DNA from: Cymodocea nodosa
Lineage: Eukaryota; Streptophyta; Magnoliopsida; Alismatales; Cymodoceaceae
Assembly: GCA_036874045.1 (NCBI GenBank)
Contig: CM072336.1
Span: 17,727,001-17,791,000, forward strand
Direction: 5' to 3'
Length of the DNA: 64,000 nucleotides
Within the stretch, counting starts at the first letter, position 1, and the number at the start of each line of letters is the position of its first letter. The notes under the pieces were generated by a model. The model ran no database searches, had not been told where the DNA came from, and worked only from the letters and a program-made list of their open reading frames with translations. Both the position numbers and the translations under genes were made by a program. Positions 1 to 11,386 of this stretch are shown here, piece after piece.

Positions 1-104
1 AACCAAGTACATGGAACTTCATCATTCTCTATTTCTTTTCCTTTTGCATCTCTTCTGCTTTTGCCTTTTCCTCTACCACGACCTTTGTAGAACTTGGAGA
101 CCAT
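1..104 (-). pseudogene. Start of additional ORF (aORF) of copia remnant E1, cut by window edge
   Basis: Reading leftwards from an ATG at 104-102, 34 codons stay open to the window edge. The N-terminus is basic and Gly/Arg-rich (KGRGRGKGKSRR), then becomes acidic. The aORF of element C5 at 59142 begins similarly (GRGRGR after a few residues) and sits in the same place, downstream of RNase H and a long noncoding spacer. On that basis I call it the aORF start of E1. Only the first residues are visible, so function cannot be judged; the GRG tract could bind nucleic acid, which is inference. Confidence 0.45.
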
Positions 105-1688
105 CGTTGCAGGTTTTAATAGCAACAAGCGGGAAAGATTTTCTTGACAAAGTTTACAAATAACATAAGTCCCCATGTAATAAGTGTTTAAATAGGGTTT
201 TTAGGCGTATAACTCAACGTGAAGAGAAGTCAGGTTTAGAAATTAAATAAATATTGAATAAAGTTTATTCAATCAAGGTACCCGAAATATTCAAGTATAA
301 CTCGTTCAATTAAACAACCTAACAAGTAAAACGCTGTCTAGAGGCAGTTTTACACGTTACCTTATCTAACATAACGTCTAGTTAGTACACAATAATTTTC
401 GGATGCTTCCAACTAAAACGTTCCGAAAACAACACACATGCTAAACTTAACATTATCTTGAGAACATTGTAAACTATTTGAACATTTTGTCCTTTGAATC
501 TAAAATAGTTTATTTGTCTTTTTAAATTATTTCATCAAGATTTTAAGAGGACATTAATTCAGATTAACTAAGATTTGTATTCTCAATTATATTAATCTGT
601 TTTCGACATTGTTAATCCTCCCCCTACAAATATACTTCAAATATATTCAATCAAAATACAAAATATACTTGTAGTGACAATAGATGTTAAGTATAACTAT
701 ACTTTTACATTTTCTTTTCAGAGACTTCTGTTATCCTGACATCATCAAAAATGATTTCCAGAATCAATTCCTACTGTATATGAATCAAAACACAACTTTG
801 AACTCAATTCAATTAATTCAAGGAGAATAAAAGAATGTATCTCAAATAAACATTTTCAAAAGTACTAATGTTGATTCAATAAATCAGTAGTCATATTGGT
901 ATAAACTATATGCGATTCAAAGATATCTGTAATTAATGAAACAACTTTTTCTTTTCAAAAACAGTAAATATTGATAATTTTCTTTAAAAGTTAGTTTGAA
1001 AAGCTTGAATCATACAAGAGCTTTCTAATGTACCCGTGTAATGAGCTTTCAATCAACAATCTCAGATCTGATCAAGACCTTAGGTTGCCAGATTTAAAGA
1101 ATCCTTTTTCAAGACAACAATCCTTACATACCTATCTGCTCAAGTACAAAAGGCTCATGATCAAATTGATCAATAAACTCTCAAAGATTTTTACTTTGTA
1201 AGCACTTTTCATTTTAAGCATAGTATATATGTATTCCATTAATATAGATGCAATAAAACACAAATCTCATACAATTTTTACTTCTATGATTGTACTGAGA
1301 ATATGAATCAGTTTCAATAAGCTTATACTTTTGATTAACATTTTAAGATGAGTTACATATAACTTATTCTACAAGTTTAATCAATTAAGTCAAATTTATG
1401 CATGATCATATGCATTTTCCTTGATTCAAAGAAAACATTTAATCAAAATTTCAGAATGTCAGAAGTATTTAATGTTTTTCATTTACACTTCCACTTAAAA
1501 TCGTAAAAACTATTAAAATTGTTAACTACTTAAAATCAATAAGATACTACTATGATTTTATAATAAATACATAGTATCTTAAGCAGCAGTTTAGATATTA
1601 CTTTAGATATTTATAATAAGTATATAATATCTATGAGGTGAACAACATCATCAATAATATTTATCTTTTTATGTGGAGTTTAAGCATT
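105..1688 (-). other. Noncoding spacer of E1 between RNase H and aORF
   Basis: No credible reading frame on either strand. The interval is AT-rich and lies between the RNase H stop (1689) and the aORF start (104). A pyrimidine run at about 618-626 (CCTCCCCCT) is a reversed purine tract of the kind Sirevirus-like elements repeat ahead of their 3' LTR. About 630-1650 aligns by eye with the 3' noncoding DNA of the gypsy elements G1 and G2, described separately. Confidence 0.6.
630..1650 (-). repeat. Noncoding block shared with gypsy elements G1 and G2
   Basis: The core at about 993-1190 is closely matched at 37808-38000 (G2) and, reverse-complemented, at about 23070-23265 (G1). Landmarks include GAGCTTTCAATCAACAATC and CAATAAACTCTCAAAG. 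Weaker collinear similarity runs either side (for example TGATTTCCAGAAT near 750 and 37570, and AAGATACTA near 1540 and 38340). In every copy the block has the same orientation relative to its element. E1 is a copia and G1/G2 are gypsy, so the sharing crosses superfamilies. Confidence 0.7.
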
Positions 1689-2507
1689 TTACACATCACA
1701 TAGCCTACAAATACCTAAATTTAATCTAATGTTGCAGAATGTATTTTCGTCTAGAGGTTTTGTAAATATATCAGCTAATTGATTTTTACTAGACACAAAT
1801 TATAATTTAATTTTTCCTTTAATTACGTTATCTCTTAGAAAATGATGTCTAACCTCTATATGCTTTGCTCTTGAATGTAATACAGGATTTTTGGAAAGAT
1901 TTATTGTAGAACTACTATCACAATAAATCTCAGTTGTATCATAAGATAATCCAAAATCTTCTAAAGTTTGCCTTATCCACAGAATCTGAGTGCAACATAG
2001 TGCAGCAGCAACATATTCAACTTCTGTAGTAGAAAGTGCTACATAGTTTTGTTTTTTACTAAACCATGACACCAAATTATTTCCCAATAATTAACATGTG
2101 CCACTGGTACTCTTTCTATTAGATTTAGATCCTGCATAATCAGCATTAGTATATCCTATAAGATCTATTGAACTATCCTTAGAATAATAGAGTCTGAAAT
2201 TTTTAGTTCCTTGTATATATCTAAATATTCTTTTAACTGCAATTAAGTGTGATTCTTTAGGATTAGATTGAAATCTAGCACTAACACACACAGCAAACTT
2301 AATATCAGGTCTACTAGTAGTCAAATAAAGTAAAGAACCAATCATACTTCTATATTTTCTTTGATCTATAGATTTTCCTATGTCATCAATATCTAACTTT
2401 AAAGTAGTACTCATAGGAGTTCCTCGAATCCTTGTATCATTAAAATTAAATTTCTTAAGCATTTCATTTGCATATTTTTCCTGATTTAAAAATATACCTT
2501 TATCCAT
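1689..2507 (-). pseudogene. Copia RT C-terminus and RNase H remnant of E1
   Basis: One frame runs from 2507 to a stop at 1689 and is broken by internal stops near 2088 and 1797. It shows the end of the RT connection (MIGSLLYLTTSRPDI, then the RIFRYIQGTKNFRLYYS stretch) and RNase H motifs: ADYAGSKSNRKSTSG, SWFSKKQNYVALSTTEVEY, the AKHIEVRHHFLRD segment and the terminal ADIFTKPLDENTF. Sequence resembles the Sirevirus/SIRE branch of Ty1/copia. The catalytic RT core (YVDD) and integrase are absent: the frame begins directly after protease sequence at about 2510, so an internal deletion removed them. Non-functional. Confidence 0.9.
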
Positions 2508-2509
2508 TT

Positions 2510-2775
2510 ATGACACTTAGCAAATTAAAACCTAGGTTTTCTACAAATAGTACATTCGAAATAACACAAGTAGGAGTTATTTGAACATTGCCCATACCTA
2601 TGATTTTATCTTTGCTTTTGTTTCCAAATGTTACACTTCCTTTCATGGTATTTGTAAAATTTTGTAATAGACTTTTTGTCTGGTCATGTGACTTGACGCT
2701 CCACTGTCCAAGATCCATTTTGATGTTGTTTCCTCCTGCAACACAAATTAAGAAAAACTTTTTCTTGGTACTCAA
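2510..2775 (-). pseudogene. Copia aspartic protease remnant of E1
   Basis: Reading leftwards, the active-site motif WILDSGASSHMT is visible near 2685-2720 in one frame, while the downstream part (GSVTFGNKSKDKIIGMGNV, then VENLGFNLLSV) lies in another frame, so at least one frameshift breaks it. This is the pepsin-like retroviral protease that processes the copia Gag-Pol polyprotein. It ends at the conserved NLLSV segment, where integrase should begin, but here RT/RNase H sequence follows at once. Confidence 0.8.
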
Positions 2776-3773
2776 TGTTGTTGAGGACCAAGTTCATTAA
2801 ACGCATATTTCGTCTTTTTGTTTAAAAATAGTTTAACATTATCATTTATATTCTTATTAGTTGTAAGTACTATTGATTTATCATTAGCTTCATACTCACA
2901 TATAGCATTATTGCTTTTGCAATCATTCTTTTTGTTTTCAGATGTAGTATAATCAAGATCAAACATATTTTTATCAGATGTTAATTTATTTTGGTCATGC
3001 TAATACATTTCTGTAAGTTCATACCAAGATTTTGTACTTGTATTAACACTTTCCGTACATATAAAATCTTTTTCTGCACAAGAATTTTTTGTTTTATCAC
3101 TTGCAAAATGAGTAATTGGTTTAATACCAGTGTATTGAATTACATGCTCAGGTTTCTGAATTTTCAGTTTACTACAATTGTCTGAAATTTTAGAAACATT
3201 AGAAACTGAATTTCCAAAACAAGAAACAAGATTTTTAGAAACATTTATAGTCATGTTAGAAGTACAATTTGACAAATCACATTGATTTATATTATTACTA
3301 CATGATTCATCCCTTGAAGTACCTACTTCTACAAATTTATTACCTTGTTTCATAATAAAAGGAATTTTAGTCTTAGATTTACTTGAACTACAACTAATAA
3401 ATCCTTTATTGGCTTGAGATTGAGGATATTCAGGATAATCAAATCCTAAGCCAAATTTATAAGACACCGCAGGGGTACTAGTTAGTTTGTCTAACTTAGT
3501 TTGACTTAAATTTCATTTCTCAATGGTAGAATTTAAATCTTGCTCTCTCAGTTTTAATTTATCTATCTCGAATTCAAGTTCATTTATATTGTTTCTCAAC
3601 ATTTCATTTTCAGATTCTATCTTTAATTTTTCAGCATTTATATTCTGTATTTGTTCATGCAAGATACATTCATTAAATCTAAATTTTTGCAAATCTCTAG
3701 CATGATTTTCATTATCACATTTAAACTTTTCTAAAGTAGTAGACAGGAAACAATTTTCTTCTTCCAAAACAAA
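2776..3773 (-). pseudogene. Gag C-terminal linker with coiled coil, E1
   Basis: Two long open stretches (3767-3513 and 3467-3000) and a shorter one (2966-2772) read leftwards. The first is strongly heptad-like (ENEMLRNNINELEFEIDKLK), a predicted coiled coil. The second is Ser/Asn/Lys-rich and includes YKFGLGFDYPEYPQS. A coiled-coil linker between zinc knuckle and protease is characteristic of Sirevirus Gag, and the same layout occurs in C1 at 26853-27300. Stops and frame changes make it non-functional. Its 5' side is interrupted at 3774 by solo LTR S1; I could not find the capsid part of this element in the window. Confidence 0.65.
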
Positions 3774-4011
3774 TGGAGATATTTAGAGTTTTGTTTGTAT
3801 AGAGGTCACGTGAGAACTCATTAAGTTAGAGGCTTAAAGGTTAAAATAGGTCACGTGATAACTCATTAAGTTAGTGAGTAAAAGAAGAGACCAACTCGTT
3901 AAGTTAGTGTTATACACATGGTGAAATTATAAGTTACGAATGCTGTATTGTATCACGTGAGGTGCACATATTTAACTCGTTAAGTTAACATAACTAAACA
4001 CGTTGAGTTGC

Positions 4012-4170
4012 TATATTGAACACTAAGGCAACGCATTAGGTTAGCGTTATAAACTTAAGTTGTTATTTTTGCACGTGGTAAAATTCTTATTATATTGAAC
4101 ACTAAGGCAACGCGTTAGGTTAGCGTTATAAACTTAAGTTGTTATTTTTGCACGTGGTAAAATTCTTATT
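4012..4170 (+). repeat. 79-bp tandem duplication in solo LTR S1
   Basis: Two adjacent near-identical units of period 79 starting at about 4014 and 4093. Each contains TATTGAACACTAAGGCAACG and ends in GCACGTGGTAAAATTCTTAT. They differ mainly at CGCATTAGG versus CGCGTTAGG. Each unit carries a CACGTG E/G-box core, so the duplication doubles a potential regulatory site upstream of the TATA box. Confidence 0.85.
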
Positions 4171-4516
4171 ATAAAAATATTTGTTTATTACTGGTTCGTT
4201 GAGTTATCATAACACAACGGAGATGGTTCGTTGAGTTACCATAACACCACGGACTTAGTTCGTTGAGTTAGCTACAGTACTTGTTACATGAAACATTAAA
4301 GTAACGACTTCTTATTACACTGATGAAAAATTTTTGGACGAGAAAGTTTATTTTCAGGAAATTTTTCAGAGATCTAGGAGTGATGATTAAAGAAAATTTG
4401 AAATATAAACGTGGGTTAGAACGTGTGTGTTTCGATGAAGGAAAAAGAAAAGACGTGAAGAAGTGGAAAACTGGTAGTGGTTAAACGTGAAGGATATGCA
4501 TGAAATGAAGATACAG

Positions 4517-4523
4517 TATAAAA
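4517..4523 (+). promoter_or_regulatory. TATA box of solo LTR S1
   Basis: TATAAAAGG follows the palindrome and CACGTG region of the LTR and precedes a purine-rich leader. Position and strand fit the U3 promoter of a + oriented LTR. Confidence 0.5.
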
Positions 4524-5083
4524 GGCATAGAGTTCTCATTGATCAATTTATCCTTGCAGACAAAACGAAAAATCTTTTCAAGGATCAAACTATCCTTGCA
4601 CACCAAAAGAAAAATCTTTTTCAGGGATCAAAGACACCTCTTCGGGAAAAATCTCTCAAGTGGAAGAAAGTTCAGTGAAGCATAAAAAGGTAAGATTTTC
4701 GTCACTGAAGATTTAAAGTATCAGAAGAAAGCAAATTCGGTGAAGCATGAAAAGACAAGATATTCGTCACTGAAGAATTGTTAAAGAAGAAAAAGAAGAA
4801 GAAGAAAGATCTCAAACAGGGAGAAAAGTTTTAAATTTCAGAAATTAGTTTTCTCTATTTATAGTTATGAAATTGTTTAGATGATACATGGTATCGAGTT
4901 ATAATTGCATCTACCATTTCTAAGGAGAATTGAATTGTATATTGTAATTGAAACCTTGAATAAAAATGATTTTATGAAAACAATGTCTCGACTTGTTTTT
5001 GAGTTTTAAAGTTTCAATTATATTTCAGAAAATATTAAAAATACACAATTCACCCCCCTCTTATGTAGCCATACGATCCTACA

Positions 5084-5260
5084 AGAAAGATCTTTCATAC
5101 CTATCTGGAGATCTTGTTCCATTCTATGAATCTGCTGTTCTTGCTCTTACAGAGAGAGGGCAGTGAAACGACTAGATGAAGCTATGAAGGAGGAGGCGCG
5201 AAAAAGGGATGAAGCAGACGAAGGATTTGAGAATCGAAAGGTTAAGACAGAGTGATAAGA
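5084..5260 (+). other. Short coding-like fragment of unknown origin
   Basis: Immediately right of S1 the + strand reads KDLSYLSGDLVPFYESAVLA and, after one frame change near 5160, a charged helical stretch (DEAMKEEARKRDEADEG) before a stop. Composition is denser and less AT-rich than its surroundings, so it is probably an exon or ORF relic, perhaps of an element's additional ORF. I do not recognise the family. Confidence 0.3.
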
Positions 5261-6650
5261 TAACCCTCTGAAAGCATATAAAAATCGGAAAGTTCCAGAG
5301 ATTAGTGAGTTAGAGGCCTAACTTACCGAAAGAAAAGAATTTTTGGATAGTTACAGGATAACTGTCCGAAAAAGAAATAAGGCACAAGACAGTAACTTGC
5401 TAAAAACTAAGAAGTTTTCGGATAGTTACAACTTAACTGTTTGAAAAACCCTTAAGACAAAAGGACTAACTCTCCGATGATTGCCAACACCCAACCAGGT
5501 AAAGAAAATAGCTCCCCCTAAAAATATGCTGACAAAAAAATCTTAAAATTGAGAAAATCAGACATATCAAAAAGAATAAACTCCCTTGAAAATATGAATA
5601 AAAGAAATCAGCAAAAAAATAATTTGTTTGAGGTATTGTATTTGTATAATGTTTTTATTTTATATTATTTATTATTATTATTTTTTTTTAAAATTATAAT
5701 TATGTGAGAATTACTGAATTATTCAAGGCTCCACATTAAGATAAATAACACATTTCACTTAGCATAAGGACTTGATCCTATGGTTCACCTTATTAACCTT
5801 AAAGAAATCAGTTTTTATATACTTCAATGTTAGAACTTAATTTTTAGAATAGAAAAATTCAAGCACATTTAATATGTTCTCTCTGGCCATTTTGAAATTT
5901 CCATGAAGCAACCCCAAGGTATATTTTCCCTTAACCATGTCTATTATGTAATTAACTAAGAGAAAAAGATCTTTGAGAATTATGAAATTGTCAGTACATA
6001 GCCATAATCGGAGGTTTTTTTTTTTTTTTAATAATATTGGTGTTGGTTGCTCTTTGCAACAAACATTCCAATTTTTTTATTTTAAACAATGGAAATCACT
6101 TTGACAGTACTAAAAAAAATGGAAAGTGTAGAAAGTTAAAAACATTTGGACAAGGTCAAGTTAAATATCTTGAATCTTATTGCTTCCAGCCACTTTTCCT
6201 TATTTTTCACCCTCACATATTAAACACTTCTAAATTTTCTAATCATGAAACATTCAGTCTAGCAAATAGGAATACAATCACTGAATTAATTAAGGTAACT
6301 TGGCTATTTTTTGAATTTAGGCCCCCATTCTAAGTGTCATGTGGACATTATTTTATTTGTGGAGCAGAAGCCTTCAGTAATTTTGATGAATTAATCTGAG
6401 TTGATTTTAATATAGATGTAAGAAATCATTGTAACTTATAAACTCAGTAGAAAATCATCTCAAGAAGAGTGTTGGTAGAGATGTTTTTGTTTTAAAATTT
6501 GAAGAAAAATAATTTGTAAATATTCTCAAGAAATAACTCAAAATAAGAATTAGATTATCAAACTAACTCAATATAATTAAAACAGATAATAGAAAATAAG
6601 ATGGTGAAGTAAATATAAAAGAAATAGAAGATAAAACATAGTAGGTAAAG
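5261..6650. other. Unresolved noncoding DNA with palindromes, left of C1 pol
   Basis: 5320-5480 carries GGATAGTTA/TAACTGTCC-type palindromes (5344-5372 and 5412-5440) like those in the C1 LTR. At about 5488 CCAACA followed by an AGCTCCCCCTA tract resembles an LTR end and reversed purine tract of a minus-strand copia. 5630-6650 is AT-rich with homopolymers (T-run at 6014-6028) and no supported gene. The 3' LTR expected for C1 was not recognised here. Confidence 0.4.
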
Positions 6651-8798
6651 CTAAAAATCATTTAGGCAACATATTCCTAAATATCTTCTCAATTTGATAA
6701 ACTATTTTTCCTTAAGAGGCTTTGTAAAAATATCTGCCAGCTGCTCATGAGTAGAAACAAAATTCAGTTCAATGTTATCCTTCATAACATTATCTCTCAA
6801 AAAATGGTGTCTTATCTCAATATGTTTTGCCTGAGAGTGAAACACAGGGTTCTTTGACAAACTTATTGCACTATTACTGTCACAATTAATAGGAGTTTTT
6901 CCATATGTAATTCCATAATCTTTCATAGTTTGTTTCATCCAAAGAATTTGTGCATAGCATAGGGCAGTAGCAACATATTCAACTTCAGTAGTTTATAAGG
7001 CAACACAATTCTGCTTCTTACTGAACCATGAAATTAATGAACTGCCAAACAGTTGGCAAGTTCCACTAGTACTCTTTCTATCAGATTTGCATCCAGCATA
7101 ATCAACATCATTGTATCCAATTAGATCCAAACTGCTATCTTTGAAATACATTAAACCAAAATTTGAAGTTCCTTGTAGGTATTTCATTATCCTTTTAACT
7201 GCAGATAGGTGAGATTCTTTTGGTTGAGCTTGAAAACGAGCACAGGCACAAACACTAAACATGATATCAGGTCTAGAAGTAGTTAAATAAAGAAGAGAAC
7301 CTATCATTCCTCTATATTTAGTAATATCAACAGCTGGTCCAGATTCATCTTTATCCAATTTAATTGATGAACTCATAGGAGTGCTAGAGGACTTGTAGTT
7401 ACTTATTCCAAATTTTTCTAAAAGTTGCTTTGTATATTTCTCTTGATATACAAAAATTCCTTTTTCAACTTGTTTAATCTGCAATCCCAGAAAGAAAGTC
7501 AACTCACCCATTAAACTTATCTCAAACTAATTTTTCATTTGATCTACAAACTTATTACTTAAAATCTCATTAGTTGCTCCAAAAATGATATCATCTACAT
7601 AAATCTAAACAACTAACAAACCTAGATGATTTTTCTTAAAGAATAAGGTATTGTCAACCTTACCAATAGAAAAACCATTATCTAATAGAAAGGATTTCAG
7701 CCTATCATACCAAGCTCTCGAAGCTTATTTCAAACCATACAAGGCCTTCCTCAGTTTGAAAACATGCTCAGGAAAATCAGCATCAGCAAAACTAGGTGGT
7801 TGCCTAACATAAACTTCTTCTTTAATGAAACCATTTAAAAATGCACTTTTAACATCCATTTGATATAGTTTAAAATTCATATGAGCAGCAAATGCTAGAA
7901 AATTCTAATAGATTCTAATCTAGCTACAGGTGCAAAGGTTTCTTCAAAATCTATTCCCTCCTGTTGGTTATACCCTTGGGCTACTAGTCTAGCCTTATTT
8001 CTAATAACCTGTCTTGATTCATCAGATTTATTCTTAAATATCCATTTAGTGCCAATAATTGAATGATCTAGAGGTTTAGGAACTAAGTCCCAAACTTCAT
8101 TTCTTCTAAATTGATTAAGTTCTTCCTGCATTGCACTAATCCAAAATTCATCATTTAATGCCTCATCAATGTTTTTAGGTTCTATTACAGATAGAAATGC
8201 ATAACACCTAGAAACATTAATCCTAGATCTTGTTTGCACACCTTTAGAAATATCACCAATAATAAACTCCTTAGGGTGTTGAGCCAAAAATTTATGAGTC
8301 AAAGGATTATCATTTCTTTCTTGACCCAAGGTACTAGATTCTCCAATATTTGATTCATCACATTCATAATCTGAAGTATCAACAATTTCTTTTGAAACAT
8401 TACTTGGCTCTTCATCAAAATTTACATGCATAGATTCTTCCACAACCAAAGAAATTTTGTTATAAATTCTATATGCGTTACTTCTTGAAGAATATCCCAA
8501 AAATATACCTTCATCAGATTTTGCTTCAAATTTATCTTTATTCTCTTTTGTATTTAGAATAAAACATTTAGATCCAAAAGCTTTAAAATAATGTACTTTA
8601 GGAATTCTTCCCATTCATAGCTCAAAATGAGTCTTATTTATGTCTCTTCTTAAGGTTACTCTATTTAAAATATAACATGCAGTACTAACTGCCTCAGCCT
8701 AAAAATAATAAGCAACCTTGTTTTCATTCAACATAGTTCTAGCCATTTCTTGAAGAGATCTATTCTTTCTCTCTACAACTCCATTCTGAGAAGGAGCT
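6651..8798 (-). pseudogene. Copia integrase C-terminus, RT and RNase H of C1 (3' half of pol)
   Basis: Copies genomic RNA to cDNA and removes the template in intact relatives. Reading left from 8798: integrase SQNGVVERKN, the [18 protein letters not shown] segment, the acidic inter-domain linker, RT start ([38 protein letters not shown]), FLNGFIKEEVYVRQPPSF, the catalytic [11 protein letters not shown] near 7565-7600, MGELTFFLGLQIKQ, then RNase H through HIEIRHHFLRDNV and LADIFTKPL to a final stop at 6651. Breaks include TAA at 7725-7727, TAG at 7605-7607 (just before YVDD) and TAG at 7527-7529, all where relatives have Gln. Closest in kind to SIRE/Sirevirus pol. Confidence 0.92.
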
Positions 8799-9655
8799 TG
8801 TTTAGAATGAAAAAGTGCATATTATTAATGGTTAAATGATGGTTAATTGCATAATATTTAGCTTATCATATGAGAATTAAGCCATTATGTTATAATTGCA
8901 CTGTTATATGCTTTAATTAAAGAATCTGCTTAATTTTAGGGAATTAATGTTAATTTAGTACATTTCTGAACTGTCGGTAAGTTGCAGGCTGGGAAATTCT
9001 TAAGTATCCGAATTTTCTGATATTTTGGACAGTTATGTTTAATATACAGAACATATTTTGAACAGTTCTGTTTAACAGACCGAACATGTCGGATAGTTAT
9101 GTTTAAATTGCCGAATAGTTATGTTTTGAAAGAATATTTTATTATTTCCTGAAGTACACATGTCAAAACCATAATGCATAACTTAAGTGAACTTTTAGTG
9201 AGTTATCTATAACTATCCGAAATTGCAGTTGAGCATCAGATAGTTAGACCTGTAACTCTCCGAAATGTTTATTTTGTTATTAAATTGCTGCTGACACGCG
9301 TCGAAATCTGATAGATTTACTTAAGTTATATATCAGTGAGTTATCTGTAACTATCTGAAATGCAACTAAGCATCGGATAGTTAAGTTTGTAAGTATCCGA
9401 AATGCATCTAAGCATCAGATAGTTAAATTTATACATGTGTTTTATAGTTAAATCAATGAAGAAAGTCCGTTGAGTTATCTGTAACTCCACAGACTATTTA
9501 TTTTCTAATATGCCATTGTAGCAGTTGTAGGAACAGACAGGGAAGAGAAAAACCACGTTTGCACGTAGCGCGTAGGGAGATAAAATCATCACCGTTGTTA
9601 TGAATGAAGGAAATCCAACCGACCATTCAAGTAGAAGCAGTTACTACTGAAGAAA

Positions 9656-9663
9656 TATAAAAG
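9656..9663 (+). promoter_or_regulatory. TATA box of G1 LTR
   Basis: TATAAAAG, preceded by the palindrome-rich U3 and present again in the 3' LTR at 24644-24651. It predicts a transcript start about 30 bp downstream. Confidence 0.6.
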
Positions 9664-9747
9664 AAAAGAAGAAAAAGAAGAAAAGGGTGTGATCGATGGA
9701 CAACTAGTGTATATAGAGGAGGAGCATCGAGCTTTCTGCAAACAGTA

Positions 9748-9933
9748 TCAGCAATTCTCCAAAGTACCACACCAACCATCATTACCACCACCATAATCAC
9801 CAACCATTGGAGGTTTGTGAGAATACTTTCTTGATGTCGGGTCGATTCTGAGCCAAACACAGTGCTTGACAACCACTGTGAGGAGTGATCGCGTCGTGGG
9901 AAGGAAAGCCATTTTCACCAAGCGCCGACTCAT
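9748..9933 (-). other. Antisense reading frame conserved in G-family LTRs
   Basis: 61 codons from an ATG at 9933, beginning MSRRLVKMAFLP, with TRSLLTVVV and KPPMVGDYGGG further on. The corresponding frame is open in the 3' LTR (24921-24574, 115 codons), largely open in G3 (around 32920-33065) and open with one internal stop in G2 (36130-36290), always antisense to the element. I do not recognise a family. It may be a captured host exon or chance conservation of young LTRs. Confidence 0.3.
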
Positions 9934-10870
9934 ATTTCAGGAGATCGTAAAGCTTTTAGCCTTGGCTTTGGGTTGATGCCTATATGCTGAAGAGGAGATC
10001 ATCTTGCAATTTTGGACTCACGATTCTATAGGGAGAGGAGACAGAATTGTAAGTGGTTTAATTTTCAGTGGTGTAATCGCGTTACAAGTAGTGACGGAAG
10101 TATTTACTATCGAGTGAGATTACTTTACATTTCACCTTTCGCCCATTTCCATGTTCATATTAAAACAAAAATACCAAAAACAATTTATATATGTTTGTAT
10201 GTTGTCTTTGAGTGTTGTATTGTTTGTGTTGTATCGTGATTAATGTTATCTTTGTTAGTGTTGTGATTGTTTTATGTTTGTTTTAGTTTTACAGTTTATT
10301 GAAATTGGTTTGTTCAAAAGACTTAAAGATTTTAATGGTTACTGTTTGAATTATCTGAATGTTAGTATGCTTAATGATAAATCCAGTGTTTACTAACATT
10401 AAAGAGCTTAATTGATGTTATTTACAATCTATGGAATCGCCCAATGGTTGGCCGAATTCCTTTGTAAATAGTAGTATTTAAAAAGAAGAGATAGGCTCCT
10501 GGAATTAACTTAAGTCCACGAGGTTAGTCTGTTAAGTTAACCATAACTTAACGAACTTTGTCCGTTGAGTTAACTGTAATTCAACAAAGAGCTTATTGAA
10601 TATATAAATTTGATTGTTAACAAACGAACAGTTCTCAAGTTCTTCAGCAATTCCCTATGAGATCGACCTGTACTTGCACACTGATACAATAGACACTATG
10701 CACTTACAGTTAAAGTACAAATTGGAATTAATATCTAAATTGTATTAAAGGTTGTTTGTTTACTTCTAAAAGAAAAAGAATAGGCATAAAGCTAAATTAA
10801 CTAAGTAAAAACAGAAGTAACAAATCAAAGTTTTTCTAGTGTCATGTTGGGAAAATCCAAACAAGTTTTA

Positions 10871-10888
10871 TGGCACCATTGTCAGGGA
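10871..10888 (+). other. Primer-binding site of G1 (tRNA-Asp type)
   Basis: TGGCACCATTGTCAGGGA lies 7 bp past the LTR. It is a slightly decayed form of the TGGCGCCATTGCCGGGGA-type PBS complementary to the 3' end of tRNA-Asp, which is used by Athila-group elements. Confidence 0.8.
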
Positions 10889-10976
10889 ATTGAATTGAAT
10901 TGAATTAATATAAGCAACTATTAGAGTTGTTTCGTTTTAATAGCTAGAGTTGTGTTTTTCTTCTGTAATTGAGAAC

Positions 10977-11386
10977 ATGACATATGCTTATGCTCAAAGA
11001 TTTCTGAAACTTGTAATTAGCGTATGTGAATTCTGTAATTCTGAAGGACACGACATTTCTAACTGTTTGAAATTGAGACATTTACAGATGGTTAGATCCC
11101 ATGAACAACAAATGAATTATCCTTAGTATAATAGAGCTGAGTATGAGAATCCTATAGTTTACCCAATTGATGGTTAGTATAGAATGTGTAATATGTTGAG
11201 AGACACTGAAGTTTGGGATAGGTATGACAGACTAGAGCATAGTATAGAGCAAAACCTTGACAAACTAGAATACTTTATGTGTCAACAACAAGAAGTCAAC
11301 CAATTAAACTATAAGGAAGCATATTCAGAACCTAAAAAGGATATAATTTACAAAACTGAAAAATCATAACGAAAATTGATAAAAAA
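10977..11386 (+). pseudogene. Short gag nucleocapsid part with zinc knuckle, G1
   Basis: From an ATG at 10977 the frame reads through a perfect CX2CX4HX4C knuckle (CEFCNSEGHDISNC, codons at 11025-11066) and then a charged, helical stretch with stops (first TAG near 11127). Knuckles of this type bind genomic RNA during packaging. There is no capsid domain between the PBS and the knuckle: the leader is only about 110 bp. The capsid-type sequence is instead found at 19364-20706. A frame change separates this part from the protease frame that starts near 11387. Confidence 0.75.

Larger units (their letters stand above)
3774..5083 (+). mobile_element. Solo LTR S1, + orientation
   Basis: Begins TGGAGATATT and ends CGATCCTACA, preceded by AATTCACCCCCCTCTTATG, an end almost identical to other LTRs in this window (for example 46900-46930). 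Flanking pentamers are ACAAA (3769-3773) and AGAAA (5084-5088), a target duplication with one mismatch. Neither a PBS nor a PPT adjoins it, so it reads as a solo LTR inside E1 gag. It contains a 79-bp tandem duplication, a palindrome cluster around 4190-4280, and a TATA box at 4517. The 5' boundary is the less certain end. Confidence 0.65.
8799..10863 (+). repeat. 5' LTR of G1
   Basis: Paired with 23787-25851. U3 contains repeats of (T)CGGATAGTTA/TAACTATCCGA type at about 9060-9430 and TCCGTTGAGTTA/TAACTCCACAGA at about 9465-9495, then TATAAAAG at 9656. Downstream, GTAAGT at 10049 is a good candidate splice donor, retained in the 3' LTR and in G2. A second palindrome pair lies at about 10515-10585. 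An antisense reading frame (9748-9933) is kept in all four G-family LTR copies. Confidence 0.93.

Noticed and set aside
6037..6333. 98-codon + strand frame left of C1
   Set aside because: Low-complexity AT-rich sequence, no motif, no supporting context.
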